This document shows positions 15,769 to 23,036 of a stretch of 23,036 nt of DNA, in pieces. A program made the translations under genes and the position numbers. The stretch covers positions 1 through 23,036 of the forward strand of contig CAYXGE010000024.1 in assembly GCA_964464435.1 (NCBI GenBank). The letters run 5' to 3'. The DNA comes from CAYXGE01 sp964464435 (GTDB taxonomy: Bacteria > Pseudomonadota > Gammaproteobacteria > Burkholderiales > Methylophilaceae). Position 1 is the first letter of the stretch. Each line of letters opens with the position of its first letter. The notes under the pieces were generated by a model. It was not told the DNA's origin. It searched no databases and saw only the letters and a list, made by a program, of their open reading frames with translations.

Positions 15769-16659
15769 ATGGCAAAACCGACATTACCAATAGATTTTAA
15801 AAATGGCTTTATCCTTGATGCAAACTTAGCCTTTGAAATTGGGCAAAGTATGATGGATGAATACGCATTTGCTGAACCTTTTCAACATGCCATGATTGAT
15901 AATTTCTTACCTGATGAATTAGTTAGTCAATTACTGGCGCATTTTCCTGTAGAGCCAAAAACACATGATAAAGTGTATGAGCGTGGCTATGGAGGATTAC
16001 ATAAGCGCCAAATTTTGCCACATGATTGTGATTCTTTTTGCCGTGATGCTTTTGCTTTTTTTAATTCTGCTCCCATGCTTAAATTTTTAGAAGGTATCAC
16101 TAATATTAAGGGATTGTTACCTGACCCCTATTTTAGTGGAGGTGGCTTTCATGAAATCAGCAAAGGTGGGCTTCTGGGAATACATGCTGACTTTAGAGTG
16201 AATGAAGAACTACAATTGATTCGTCGAGTCAATATGCTGATTTATCTCAATGAAAATTGGCAAGACGCTTATGGTGGATACCTTGAACTTTGGGACAAAG
16301 AGATGAAACACGCAGTCAAACGTGTGCTGCCAATCATCAACCGATGTGTAATTTTTAACACAGATGCCGACAGTTTTCATGGTCATCCTGACCCACTAAC
16401 CGCACCTGATGGCGTCACAAGAAAATCTATCGCCTTGTATTATTACACTGCGCTTCCAATAGAAAATACCACGCTAGAATCTAGACACACAAACTATGTT
16501 GCACGGCCTAATGATAGCTTTATGACTAAAGCACAAGTAAAACGAATGGCAAAATATCGCGACAAACGCGCCAAAAGAAAATTTAAAAAGCCATCAGAAG
16601 GCAATCAAATCAAACTATTCACGCGAATTAAGTCAAAACTTAAACAGTGGTTAGTTTAA
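15769..16659 (+). CDS. 2OG-Fe(II) oxygenase superfamily protein
   Basis: A 296-residue soluble protein with a prolyl-4-hydroxylase-like double-stranded beta-helix core. The iron site is complete: H139 and D141 in GIHADF, and a distal His at 204 (SFHGHPDP; H206 is an alternative). R218 in TRKSIALYYY is placed to bind 2-oxoglutarate. NMLIYLNENWQDAYGGYLELWD matches the strand before the distal His. The last 40 residues are strongly basic (many Lys/Arg), which may bind membrane or nucleic acid. Its position beside a glycosyltransferase and a kinase-like gene suggests it hydroxylates a sugar, lipid or protein in envelope assembly. Substrate unknown. Confidence 0.85.
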   Translation: MAKPTLPIDFKNGFILDANLAFEIGQSMMDEYAFAEPFQHAMIDNFLPDELVSQLLAHFPVEPKTHDKVYERGYGGLHKRQILPHDCDSFCRDAFAFFNSAPMLKFLEGITNIKGLLPDPYFSGGGFHEISKGGLLGIHADFRVNEELQLIRRVNMLIYLNENWQDAYGGYLELWDKEMKHAVKRVLPIINRCVIFNTDADSFHGHPDPLTAPDGVTRKSIALYYYTALPIENTTLESRHTNYVARPNDSFMTKAQVKRMAKYRDKRAKRKFKKPSEGNQIKLFTRIKSKLKQWLV

Positions 16660-16678
16660 TAGTATTCATAAGCTAAAA

Positions 16679-17701
16679 ATGTTAGATAAACGCGCGCAAA
16701 TTTTACTTAAAACCTTGGTTGAACACTATATCAGTGAAGGCCAACCGATAGGCTCTCGCACGTTGCTGCAACATAGTGGTTTGGATGTGAGCCCAGCGAC
16801 AATTCGTAATGTCATGTCTGATCTTGAAGCGCTTGGCTTCGTCACTAGTCCGCACACTTCTGCAGGCAGGATTCCAACGCAAAAAGGCTACCGTTTATTT
16901 GTAGATTCATTGCTCACCGTGCAACCCTTAGAGGCTAGTAAAGTTCAGCAACTTAAACTTGAGCTAAATGCTAATAACAACCCCAATACGCAGTCGCTTA
17001 TTAATACTGCAGCCTCTATGCTTTCTGGTTTAACGCACTTTGCAGGCATTGTTATGCTACCAAAACATGATGCGATTGCGCTCAAACATCTAGAATTTTT
17101 ACCGTTGGCTGATAAGCGTATTTTACTCATCATTGTGATGAGTGATGGCAATGTGCAAAACCGTGTTTTAATCACAGAAAAAATCTATAGCGCAAGTGAG
17201 CTTACTGAAGCAAGTAACTACTTTAATATGCATTTTAGTGGTCATGCCATTGAGCAAGTACAGTTGAAATTGCATGCAGAAATCAAAGCGATGCAACATG
17301 ATATTAGCCACTTAATGGCCGCCGCCGTAGAAGCAAGTAGCCAAGCCTTGGGTAGTCAAGAAAGTATTGTTATTTCAGGTGAGCGTAACTTACTACAAGT
17401 TGATGATTTAAGCACCAACGTTGCCTCATTACGCAAACTATTTGATTTATTTGAACAGCGTACCTCTTTATTGCAATTGTTGGATTACAGTCAAAAAGCG
17501 CAAGCCATGCAAATATTTATTGGTGGTGAAAGCGGCGTTATCCCATTAGATGAGTGTAGTATGGTCACCGCACCTTATCAGCTCAATGGTCAAATTGTTG
17601 GCACTTTAGGTGTCATTGGCCCAACACGCATGGCGTATGAGCGTGTGATTCCTATTGTAGATATCACCGCGAAACTTTTATCAAGCGCACTGTCGAACTA
17701 A
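16679..17701 (+). CDS. hrcA: Heat-inducible transcription repressor HrcA
   Basis: HrcA represses chaperone operons by binding the CIRCE inverted repeat and is held active by GroEL. The 340 residues are normal for the family. The N-terminal winged helix has LDKRAQILLKTLVEHYISEG, GSRTLL, SPATIRNVMSDLEALGF and HTSAGRIPTQKGYRLFVD (residues 2-78). The GAF-like C-terminal domain ends with GTLGVIGPTRMAYERVIPIV. Only 19 bases separate it from the oxygenase gene and no CIRCE element (TTAGCACTC-N9-GAGTGCTAA) is present there, so transcription probably comes from upstream. It is followed by hemH after 24 bases. Confidence 0.96.
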   Translation: MLDKRAQILLKTLVEHYISEGQPIGSRTLLQHSGLDVSPATIRNVMSDLEALGFVTSPHTSAGRIPTQKGYRLFVDSLLTVQPLEASKVQQLKLELNANNNPNTQSLINTAASMLSGLTHFAGIVMLPKHDAIALKHLEFLPLADKRILLIIVMSDGNVQNRVLITEKIYSASELTEASNYFNMHFSGHAIEQVQLKLHAEIKAMQHDISHLMAAAVEASSQALGSQESIVISGERNLLQVDDLSTNVASLRKLFDLFEQRTSLLQLLDYSQKAQAMQIFIGGESGVIPLDECSMVTAPYQLNGQIVGTLGVIGPTRMAYERVIPIVDITAKLLSSALSN

Positions 17702-17725
17702 CACATTTTTTAACAAGGCTTCAGC

Positions 17726-18832
17726 ATGGCATATTATCAACAAGAACCAGAATACCAGCATGGTGCGCAAGCCAAGGTAGGCATTTTGCTTGCCAATTTA
17801 GGCACGCCAGAAGCGCCAACTGCCAAAGCACTTCGCCCCTATTTGCAACAATTTTTGATGGACAGACGCATTGTTGAAATCCCACGCTTCATTTGGTGCT
17901 GGATTTTACACTGTATTATTTTAGTGGTGCGGCCAAAAAAATCGGCAGAAAAATATGCAAGCGTTTGGACTTCAGAAGGATCGCCATTGATGGTGCATGC
18001 CAAAAAACAAGCCAAATTACTACAAGGTTTTTTAGGTTTAAAAATTAACTCACCCTATGTTGTTGAGTTAGGTATGAGCTATGGACAACCATCCATGGCA
18101 TCAGCTATTGCCAATTTAAAAGCCCAACACTGCAACAAAATATTGGTATTTCCGCTGTACCCCCAATACGCTGCCAGCAGTACCGCGGCCTCGCTAGATG
18201 CGGTTTGGAAAGTATTACTCAAAACGCGTAACGTTCCTGCGATTCGCACTATTCGTAATTATCATGACCATCCTGCTTACATACAAGCACTGGCTTCTAG
18301 CGTAACCGCAAGTTGGGCAATCAATGGTAAACCTGAGAAATTAATTATGAGTTTTCATGGTGTCCCTAAATTTCACCTCATGAAAGGTGACCCTTACCAT
18401 TGTGAATGCCACAAAACTGCACGTTTGCTGGCTGAAGCCTTGGGTTTAACTAAAGAGCAATACATGGTTGCGTTTCAATCACGTTTTGGCAAACAAGAAT
18501 GGCTAAAGCCATATTTAGCCAGCACTTTAGAAGATCTTGGGAAAGCAAAGACAAAACGCATTGATGTGATTTGCCCGGGCTTTTCAAGTGATTGTTTAGA
18601 AACGCTTGAAGAAATTGCGATGGAAGGCAAACATATATTTCAAAGCAACGGCGGGGGCGAGTACCACTATATTCCTGCCCTTAACGAAAATGAAGCTTGG
18701 ATTCATGCCATGACCGAAATTGCGCTAGAAAACTTGCAAGGTTGGGTGAGTACAAACTTTGACCAAATAAAAGCCAAACAAGAAAATCAGCTTTCCAAAT
18801 CACTTGCGCAAGCTATGGGCGCTAAACATTAG
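17726..18832 (+). CDS. hemH: Ferrochelatase
   Basis: Inserts Fe(II) into protoporphyrin IX in the last step of heme synthesis. The 368-residue protein is typical of proteobacteria. GILLANLGTPEAP (about 19-31) opens the domain. LVFPLYPQYAASSTAA is the conserved porphyrin-cleft block. The catalytic His is in SFHGVP (about residue 212) and the conserved acidic residue is in SDCLETLEEI (about 291). A hydrophobic stretch around RFIWCWILHCIILVVRP (about 52-68) suggests membrane contact. AAGG lies eight bases before the ATG. It pairs with hrcA, an order I recall from betaproteobacteria. Confidence 0.97.
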   Translation: MAYYQQEPEYQHGAQAKVGILLANLGTPEAPTAKALRPYLQQFLMDRRIVEIPRFIWCWILHCIILVVRPKKSAEKYASVWTSEGSPLMVHAKKQAKLLQGFLGLKINSPYVVELGMSYGQPSMASAIANLKAQHCNKILVFPLYPQYAASSTAASLDAVWKVLLKTRNVPAIRTIRNYHDHPAYIQALASSVTASWAINGKPEKLIMSFHGVPKFHLMKGDPYHCECHKTARLLAEALGLTKEQYMVAFQSRFGKQEWLKPYLASTLEDLGKAKTKRIDVICPGFSSDCLETLEEIAMEGKHIFQSNGGGEYHYIPALNENEAWIHAMTEIALENLQGWVSTNFDQIKAKQENQLSKSLAQAMGAKH

Positions 18833-18839
18833 CGTTTTT
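18820..18839 (+). terminator. Intrinsic terminator at the end of hemH
   Basis: CGCTAA (18820-18825), a 3-base ACA loop and TTAGCG (18829-18834) form a perfect 6-bp stem followed immediately by TTTTT. The hemH stop codon TAG lies in the 3' arm. It separates hrcA-hemH from the heptose operon. A TATAAT follows at 18842-18847 but lacks a good -35. Confidence 0.7.
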
Positions 18840-18968
18840 GCTATAATCTCTCTGTTGCAACAGTAATGCAATGAAACACTAAGCGCCTTATTTTAATGAC
18901 AGGCATATATTACATAGACAAGGAATGTATAAGCGCGTGACCACGCGACTCGTACATACGATGGATTT
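18833..18968 (+). promoter_or_regulatory. Leader/control region of the heptose operon
   Basis: This 136-base gap must hold the promoter of hldD-gmhA-hldE-waaF. It has TATAAT at 18842-18847 and TATATT at 18906-18911, neither with a strong -35. Near the gene are two tight inverted repeats, CGCGTG-AC-CACGCG (18934-18947) and TCGTA-CA-TACGA (18950-18961). A 15-codon frame (18925-18972) spans them and ends by overlapping the hldD start (ATGA). No sigma32-like CTTGAA/CCCCAT pair and no RfaH ops element were seen. Confidence 0.45.
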
Positions 18969-19943
18969 ATGATTCTAATTACTGGTGGCGCAGGCATGAT
19001 AGGTAGCATCATTGCTTGGCACCTCAACACCATTACTAAACGCGAAGACATTGTCATCGTAGACCACTTAACGCATGAAGACCAATGGCAAAACTTGGTT
19101 AAACGCCGTTACGCTAATTATTTAGATAAAAATGAGTTGTTTGATTGGTTAGCATCGGGACAATCCATCGAAGCCGTGATTCATATGGGCGCCATCAGTG
19201 CCACTACTGAGCGTGACTTTAATAAATTAGTACAAGACAATATACGTTACAGCCAAAAGCTTTGGGCTTACTGTGCAGAAAAACAAATACCCTTTTTGTA
19301 TGCCAGCTCAGCTGCCACCTATGGCGATGGTGACCAAGGTTATAATGACGCAAGTATTTCGCATTTGCGGCCGCTTAATGGTTATGGCTACTCAAAACAC
19401 TTTTTTGATGAATGGGCGCATGACCAAGTAGCAAAAGGCTTGGCCAGCCCACCCTATTGGTACGGCTTTAAGTTTTTTAATGTGTATGGCCCTAATGAGT
19501 ATCACAAAGAGCGCATGGCTAGTGTTGCCTTTCATAGTTTTAACCAATTTAAAAAAGATGGTACGGTTAAACTATTTAAAAGCCATAAAGCTGGTTTTGA
19601 AGATGGCATGCAATTACGTGATTTTGTCTATGTTAAAGATGCAGCCAGTGCCGTTGTGCATTTTCTCACCAGTCAATCTGAGAATGGCGTTTACAACATC
19701 GGCACAGGTCAAGCACGTGCATTTAAAGACTTAGCAATAAATGTCATGACTAGCATGGGAAAAACACCGCATATTACCTTTATTGACATGCCTGAAGACC
19801 TGCAAGGTCGCTATCAATACTTTACTGAAGCGCATATGCAAAAGCTGGCGCAAGCTGGCTACACACAACCCTTTCATACGCTTGAAGCGGGTGTACAAGA
19901 CTATGTGCAAAACTATTTAATGCAACCTGACCCCTACGCCTAA
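18969..19943 (+). CDS. hldD: ADP-L-glycero-D-manno-heptose 6-epimerase
   Basis: Converts ADP-D-glycero-D-manno-heptose to the L-glycero form, the donor for inner-core LPS. The 324 residues (310 in E. coli) form an extended SDR. The Rossmann motif is TGGAGMIGS (residues 5-13). MGAISATTERD is the conserved substrate loop. ASSAATYGDG carries the catalytic Ser. NGYGYSKHFFDEW has the YxxxK pair. KFFNVYGPNEYHKERMASV matches the family closely. The ATG is weakly served by a GATGG ribosome site, and its stop overlaps the gmhA start (TAATG). It is first gene of the heptose operon. Confidence 0.96.
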   Translation: MILITGGAGMIGSIIAWHLNTITKREDIVIVDHLTHEDQWQNLVKRRYANYLDKNELFDWLASGQSIEAVIHMGAISATTERDFNKLVQDNIRYSQKLWAYCAEKQIPFLYASSAATYGDGDQGYNDASISHLRPLNGYGYSKHFFDEWAHDQVAKGLASPPYWYGFKFFNVYGPNEYHKERMASVAFHSFNQFKKDGTVKLFKSHKAGFEDGMQLRDFVYVKDAASAVVHFLTSQSENGVYNIGTGQARAFKDLAINVMTSMGKTPHITFIDMPEDLQGRYQYFTEAHMQKLAQAGYTQPFHTLEAGVQDYVQNYLMQPDPYA

Positions 19944-20506
19944 TGATGTCAACTGAACAGCTTTTAAAATCCGCCATTGCCCAACATCAAGCCATGTTTA
20001 ACCAGCTTGAGGCATTGATACCCACCGTGCATTTAGTGTCTGAAGAATTGCGTGCGTGCCTAGCCCGTGGCGGTAAAATTCTACTCATGGGTAATGGCGG
20101 TAGCGCAGCCGATAGCCAACATATTGCGGCTGAAATTGTAGGCCGTTATAAAAAAGAGCGTAGAGGCCTAGCTGCCATCGCACTCACCACTGACACTTCA
20201 ATTCTCACTTCTGTAGGCAATGATTACGGCTATGACTATATTTTTGCACGTCAAATTGAAGCTTTATGTCGCCCAGAAGACGTTGTGATTGGGATTACCA
20301 CCAGCGGTAACAGTGAAAATGTAGTCAAAGCAATCATAGAAGCGAATAGCATTGGGGCTACTACCATAGGTTTAACGGGCGGCTCTGGTGGCAAATTATC
20401 TAGCTTATGCAAGTTTAATTTAATCATGCCATCAAGCGACACTCCGCGCATTCAAGAGGCACATATTTTTATTGGCCATAGCTTGTGCGAGTTACTAGAG
20501 GCCTAA
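19943..20506 (+). CDS. gmhA: Phosphoheptose (sedoheptulose 7-phosphate) isomerase
   Basis: Catalyses the first step of ADP-heptose synthesis, sedoheptulose 7-phosphate to D-glycero-D-manno-heptose 7-phosphate. The 187-residue SIS-domain protein has GNGGSAADSQHIAAEIVGRY (about residues 50-69) and ITTSGNSENVVKA (about 118-130). RIQEAHIFIGHSLCELLE closes the C-terminus and provides the family's catalytic Glu/His region. Two adjacent ATGs (19943 and 19946) are possible starts. The first overlaps the hldD stop by one base, giving coupled translation. Confidence 0.96.
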   Translation: MMSTEQLLKSAIAQHQAMFNQLEALIPTVHLVSEELRACLARGGKILLMGNGGSAADSQHIAAEIVGRYKKERRGLAAIALTTDTSILTSVGNDYGYDYIFARQIEALCRPEDVVIGITTSGNSENVVKAIIEANSIGATTIGLTGGSGGKLSSLCKFNLIMPSSDTPRIQEAHIFIGHSLCELLEA

Positions 20507-20509
20507 GTC

Positions 20510-21976
20510 ATGAGCCAATTAGACGCTGACCTTATCAACACTTCATTTCATCAGCTTAAAGGCTGGGCGCTGGTCATTGGTGACCTCATGCTTGACCGCT
20601 ACCTCATGGGTGAGGTACAACGTATTTCACCAGAAGCCCCTGTGCCTGTGGTGTTGCTTAAAAGCCAACAAGACCGTGCAGGTGGCGCAGCAAATGTAGC
20701 AGCAAATTTAGCAGGGTTAGGTGTCAATACCAAAATTTTAGGTTGTATTGGTAATGACAGTGAAGGCAATATCTTAGTCAATCTGCTGCAAGCGCAAGGT
20801 ATAGATGCATCAGGGGTATTTAAAAGTCAGTTACGTCCAACCATTGCCAAAACCCGCGTGCTGGGCGGTCATCAACAGATGTTACGTCTTGACCAAGAAA
20901 ACACCAGCGCACTTCAAGCCGACGAATATCAACAATTAATACAACAGTTTGATAGTTTACTGGCGCAACAACCTGCCATAATCATTCTGTCAGACTATGC
21001 AAAAGGTTTATTAAGTGTTTCGTTTTGCCAGTATGTCATCAAGAACTGTCAAGCCAAGCAAATTCCTGTGTTGGTTGACCCTAAAGGTAAGGATTACAGC
21101 AAATATCAAGGTGCGACAGCGCTAACCCCAAATAAAAAAGAAACCGCTGAAGCTTGTGGTGTAGAGTCAACCAATCATGAAGCCTTACTGAGCGCAGCGC
21201 ATAACCTAAAAACCAGCCTAGGCTTAGACTTTTTAGCAGTGACTCGTGGTGAAGAAGGCATTACCCTCATTCAAGACCAGCACACCACACATCTTTCCGC
21301 TACCGCAAAACAAGTATTTGATGTTTCTGGCGCAGGGGATACCGTCATTGCAACCCTAGCCGCTGGCTTAATGGCTAAACTCAGCCTTGAAGATGCGCTC
21401 AGTCTAGCAAATATTGCTGCTGGCATTGTGGTGGGAAAAGTGGGGACTGTACCCATACAAAAATCTGAATTATTGCTTGAACTACAAGCGCAAAAGCAAG
21501 TATTACAAGCCGATAAAATCTGCACCTTAGACAGCCTATTAGCGCGCGTTGCCGTTTGGAAGAGTCATCACGAAAAAATTGTATTTACCAATGGCTGTTT
21601 TGATTTATTGCATGCGGGGCATGTCACCTATTTAGAAGCCGCAAAACACACGGGTGATAGACTTATTTTAGGCTTAAACACTGACCGCTCGGTGAGTGCT
21701 TTAAAAGGCCCAACACGTCCTGTGATTCATGAAATGGACAGAGCACGCGTGCTTGCAGCACTTGAATCGATTGATGCAGTGATTCTGTTTGATGAAGATA
21801 CCCCACTCAATCTCATCAATGCTATTAAGCCCGACATCATTGCCAAAGGTAGTGATTACACTGAAGACCAAGTGGTCGGTGGTGCGGAGGTTAAATCTTG
21901 GGGCGGAAAAGTTGCCTTGATAGACCTTGTAGAAGGCCGCAGTACCAGTAATATTGTCAAAAAACTCGCTTCTTAA
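20510..21976 (+). CDS. hldE: Bifunctional heptose 7-phosphate kinase / heptose 1-phosphate adenylyltransferase
   Basis: The two-domain enzyme phosphorylates heptose 7-phosphate at C1 and, after removal of the C7 phosphate, adds AMP to form ADP-heptose. The 488 residues include an N-terminal PfkB/ribokinase domain (about 1-330) with AGGAANVAANLAGLG and the catalytic anion-hole motif DVSGAGDTVIATLAAG near residue 270. A C-terminal cytidylyltransferase-like domain starts with FTNGCFDLLHAGHVTYL near 359, containing the HxGH-type HAGH motif, and ends with EGRSTSNIVKKL. The full fusion is intact, as in E. coli HldE (477). It begins three bases after gmhA, with GAGG ahead. Confidence 0.97.
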   Translation: MSQLDADLINTSFHQLKGWALVIGDLMLDRYLMGEVQRISPEAPVPVVLLKSQQDRAGGAANVAANLAGLGVNTKILGCIGNDSEGNILVNLLQAQGIDASGVFKSQLRPTIAKTRVLGGHQQMLRLDQENTSALQADEYQQLIQQFDSLLAQQPAIIILSDYAKGLLSVSFCQYVIKNCQAKQIPVLVDPKGKDYSKYQGATALTPNKKETAEACGVESTNHEALLSAAHNLKTSLGLDFLAVTRGEEGITLIQDQHTTHLSATAKQVFDVSGAGDTVIATLAAGLMAKLSLEDALSLANIAAGIVVGKVGTVPIQKSELLLELQAQKQVLQADKICTLDSLLARVAVWKSHHEKIVFTNGCFDLLHAGHVTYLEAAKHTGDRLILGLNTDRSVSALKGPTRPVIHEMDRARVLAALESIDAVILFDEDTPLNLINAIKPDIIAKGSDYTEDQVVGGAEVKSWGGKVALIDLVEGRSTSNIVKKLAS

Positions 21977-21982
21977 CTTTAC

Positions 21983-23002
21983 ATGTCCATCCCTAAAATT
22001 TTGGTTCTAGGCCCTTCTTGGGTAGGGGATATGGTACTTGCCCACAGCTTGTTTCAACGGCTTAAGCAACATAATCCTGATGTGTTGATTGATGTTGCAG
22101 CACCAGCTTGGACATTGCCATTGATAGAACGCATGCCAGAAGTCAACACTGGCATTGCCTTACCTTTTAAACATGGCCAACTTAGCTTATTAGAGCGTAT
22201 TAGGTTTGGTAAAAATTTGCGTCAGCAAAACTATCAACAAGCTATTTTATTGGTTAACTCGTTTAAATCGGCCATATTACCCTTTGCCGCGGGCATTGCA
22301 ACACGCACTGGGTTTTTAGGTGAACTTCGTTACGGCTTGCTCAATGATATTAGACCCCTTAACAAAACACTACTGCCACGCACAGTAGAGCGATTTGTTG
22401 CACTAGGTGAAGATACAAACAAGCCATTAACTCAGATTCCACAGCCAAAACTTATTGCAAATTTAAACAATGCACAAGCTACGCTTAATCGCTTAAATGT
22501 ACCCCAACCCAATCAACCTATTTTAGGCTTATGCCCAGGTGCCGAATATGGTGAAGCCAAGCGTTGGCCTGCGCAATATTATGCAGACGTTGCCAACTAC
22601 GCTTTGCAAAACGGTTGGCATGTTTGGTTGTTTGGCTCAGACAAAGATATACCTGTCACTGCCACGATTAATCAATCAACACAAAATAGATGCCTTGATT
22701 TAGGTGGGCAAACAAAATTAGGTGAAGCCATTGATTTAATGGCACTATGCCATACTGTCATTAGCAATGACTCAGGCTTAATGCATGTAGCCGCCGCCTT
22801 AGACAAACGTGTGATAGCGATTTATGGCTCAAGTGACCCTCATCACACCCCACCTATGCACCCCAGTGCAGTAGTTGAGTATTTGGGATTACCCTGTAGC
22901 CCATGCTTTGAGCGCACATGCCCATTAAAAGAAAATAAATTAGCATGTTTAAATAATATCTCACCATCAAAAGTGATTTCGCATTTAGTGAAAACCGCAT
23001 GA
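21983..23002 (+). CDS. waaF: ADP-heptose:LPS heptosyltransferase II
   Basis: A GT9-family transferase that adds the second L-glycero-D-manno-heptose to the LPS inner core at the cytoplasmic face of the inner membrane. The 339 residues start with ILVLGPSWVGDMVLAHSLFQRLK, the acceptor-side signature. LGLCPGAEYGEAKRWPAQYYADV lies near 180 and SNDSGLMHVAAALDKRVIAIYGSSDPHHTPP near 259-290; both are strongly WaaF-like. A cysteine cluster near the C-terminus (CSPCFERTCPLKENKLAC) is also typical. It is last of the four linked heptose genes and its stop overlaps the next ATG (ATGA). Confidence 0.95.
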   Translation: MSIPKILVLGPSWVGDMVLAHSLFQRLKQHNPDVLIDVAAPAWTLPLIERMPEVNTGIALPFKHGQLSLLERIRFGKNLRQQNYQQAILLVNSFKSAILPFAAGIATRTGFLGELRYGLLNDIRPLNKTLLPRTVERFVALGEDTNKPLTQIPQPKLIANLNNAQATLNRLNVPQPNQPILGLCPGAEYGEAKRWPAQYYADVANYALQNGWHVWLFGSDKDIPVTATINQSTQNRCLDLGGQTKLGEAIDLMALCHTVISNDSGLMHVAAALDKRVIAIYGSSDPHHTPPMHPSAVVEYLGLPCSPCFERTCPLKENKLACLNNISPSKVISHLVKTA

Positions 23003-23036
23003 ATAAAACCCGCAAACATCTTGAGTTACTCGCCCC
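22999..23036 (+). CDS. Start of a gene truncated by the window end, possibly U32 family peptidase
   Basis: An ATG overlaps the waaF stop (ATGA) and opens a frame reading MNKTRKHLELLA followed by CC, which must encode Pro. The string LELLAP resembles the N-terminal strand of U32 peptidase-like proteins (ELLAPA or ELLSPA), which act in tRNA/rRNA hydroxylation or ubiquinone synthesis. Twelve residues are too few for a firm call. The tight overlap argues that it is a real gene coupled to waaF. Confidence 0.35.
   Translation, partial: MNKTRKHLELLA

Noticed and set aside
16660..16678. Possible CIRCE operator before hrcA
   Set aside because: The TTAGCACTC and GAGTGCTAA arms are absent from the 19-base gap and I did not see them near the 3' end of the oxygenase gene.
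18855..18871. TTGCA...TGCAA inverted repeat after the hemH terminator
   Set aside because: Five-base arms in a short AT-rich gap are expected by chance and nothing else supports a site.
20094..20106. GGCGGTAGCG resembling the RfaH ops element
   Set aside because: It encodes the conserved Gly-Gly-Ser-Ala of the GmhA signature GNGGSAADS and lies inside a gene rather than in a leader, so codon choice explains it.
1..23036. Mobile elements, CRISPR arrays, tRNA or rRNA genes
   Set aside because: No transposase or integrase frame, no regularly spaced repeats, and no cloverleaf-like or rRNA-like sequence were seen; the gaps are too short for most of these.

Overview
The window looks like chromosomal DNA from a moderately AT-rich betaproteobacterium, probably of the methylotrophic Methylophilaceae (Methylotenera/Methylophilus type). 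That placement is inferred from two gene orders familiar in Betaproteobacteria, fur | bamE-dapB...carA-carB-greA-DUF4149 | yhbY and recN-nadK ... hrcA-hemH, and from the general character of the proteins. No 16S or other definitive marker is present. Coding density is very high and no gene-free stretch exceeds 300 bases.

Left part (1-8425): the 3' end of yhbY (+) faces a long run of minus-strand genes. Read in the direction of transcription these are bamE, dapB and a DUF2238/YjdF membrane protein, then carA, carB, greA and a DUF4149 membrane protein. A good sigma70-type promoter overlaps the end of the DUF2238 gene and drives carA. A strong hairpin lies just inside the predicted carA leader. 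The bamE product carries an unusual Ala/Pro/Glu-rich C-terminal extension of about 300 residues.

Middle (8426-11466): fur (+) diverges from bamE. It converges on the nadK-recN operon (-) at a compact 12-bp hairpin that contains the recN stop codon.

Right part (11467-23036): everything is on the plus strand and most of it serves the cell envelope. Between nadK and hrcA, which I recall as near neighbours in many betaproteobacteria, lies a five-gene block of more AT-rich sequence. It encodes a lipid A-type phosphoethanolamine transferase, a PAP2 phosphatase, a family 2 glycosyltransferase, a Kdo-kinase/InaA-like protein and a 2OG-Fe(II) oxygenase. This block is the most accessory-looking part of the window and a candidate surface-glycolipid modification cassette. 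After it come hrcA and hemH with a textbook terminator. The ADP-heptose operon hldD-gmhA-hldE-waaF follows, and its last base overlaps lead into the start of another gene, possibly a U32 family peptidase.

Taken together, the window joins housekeeping genes (pyrimidine/arginine precursor, lysine/peptidoglycan precursor, iron regulation, NAD(P), DNA repair, heme, heat-shock repression) to two LPS-related blocks. One synthesises and adds core heptose. The other may decorate lipid A, the core or another glycan. I found no tRNA, rRNA, CRISPR array, insertion sequence or prophage gene.
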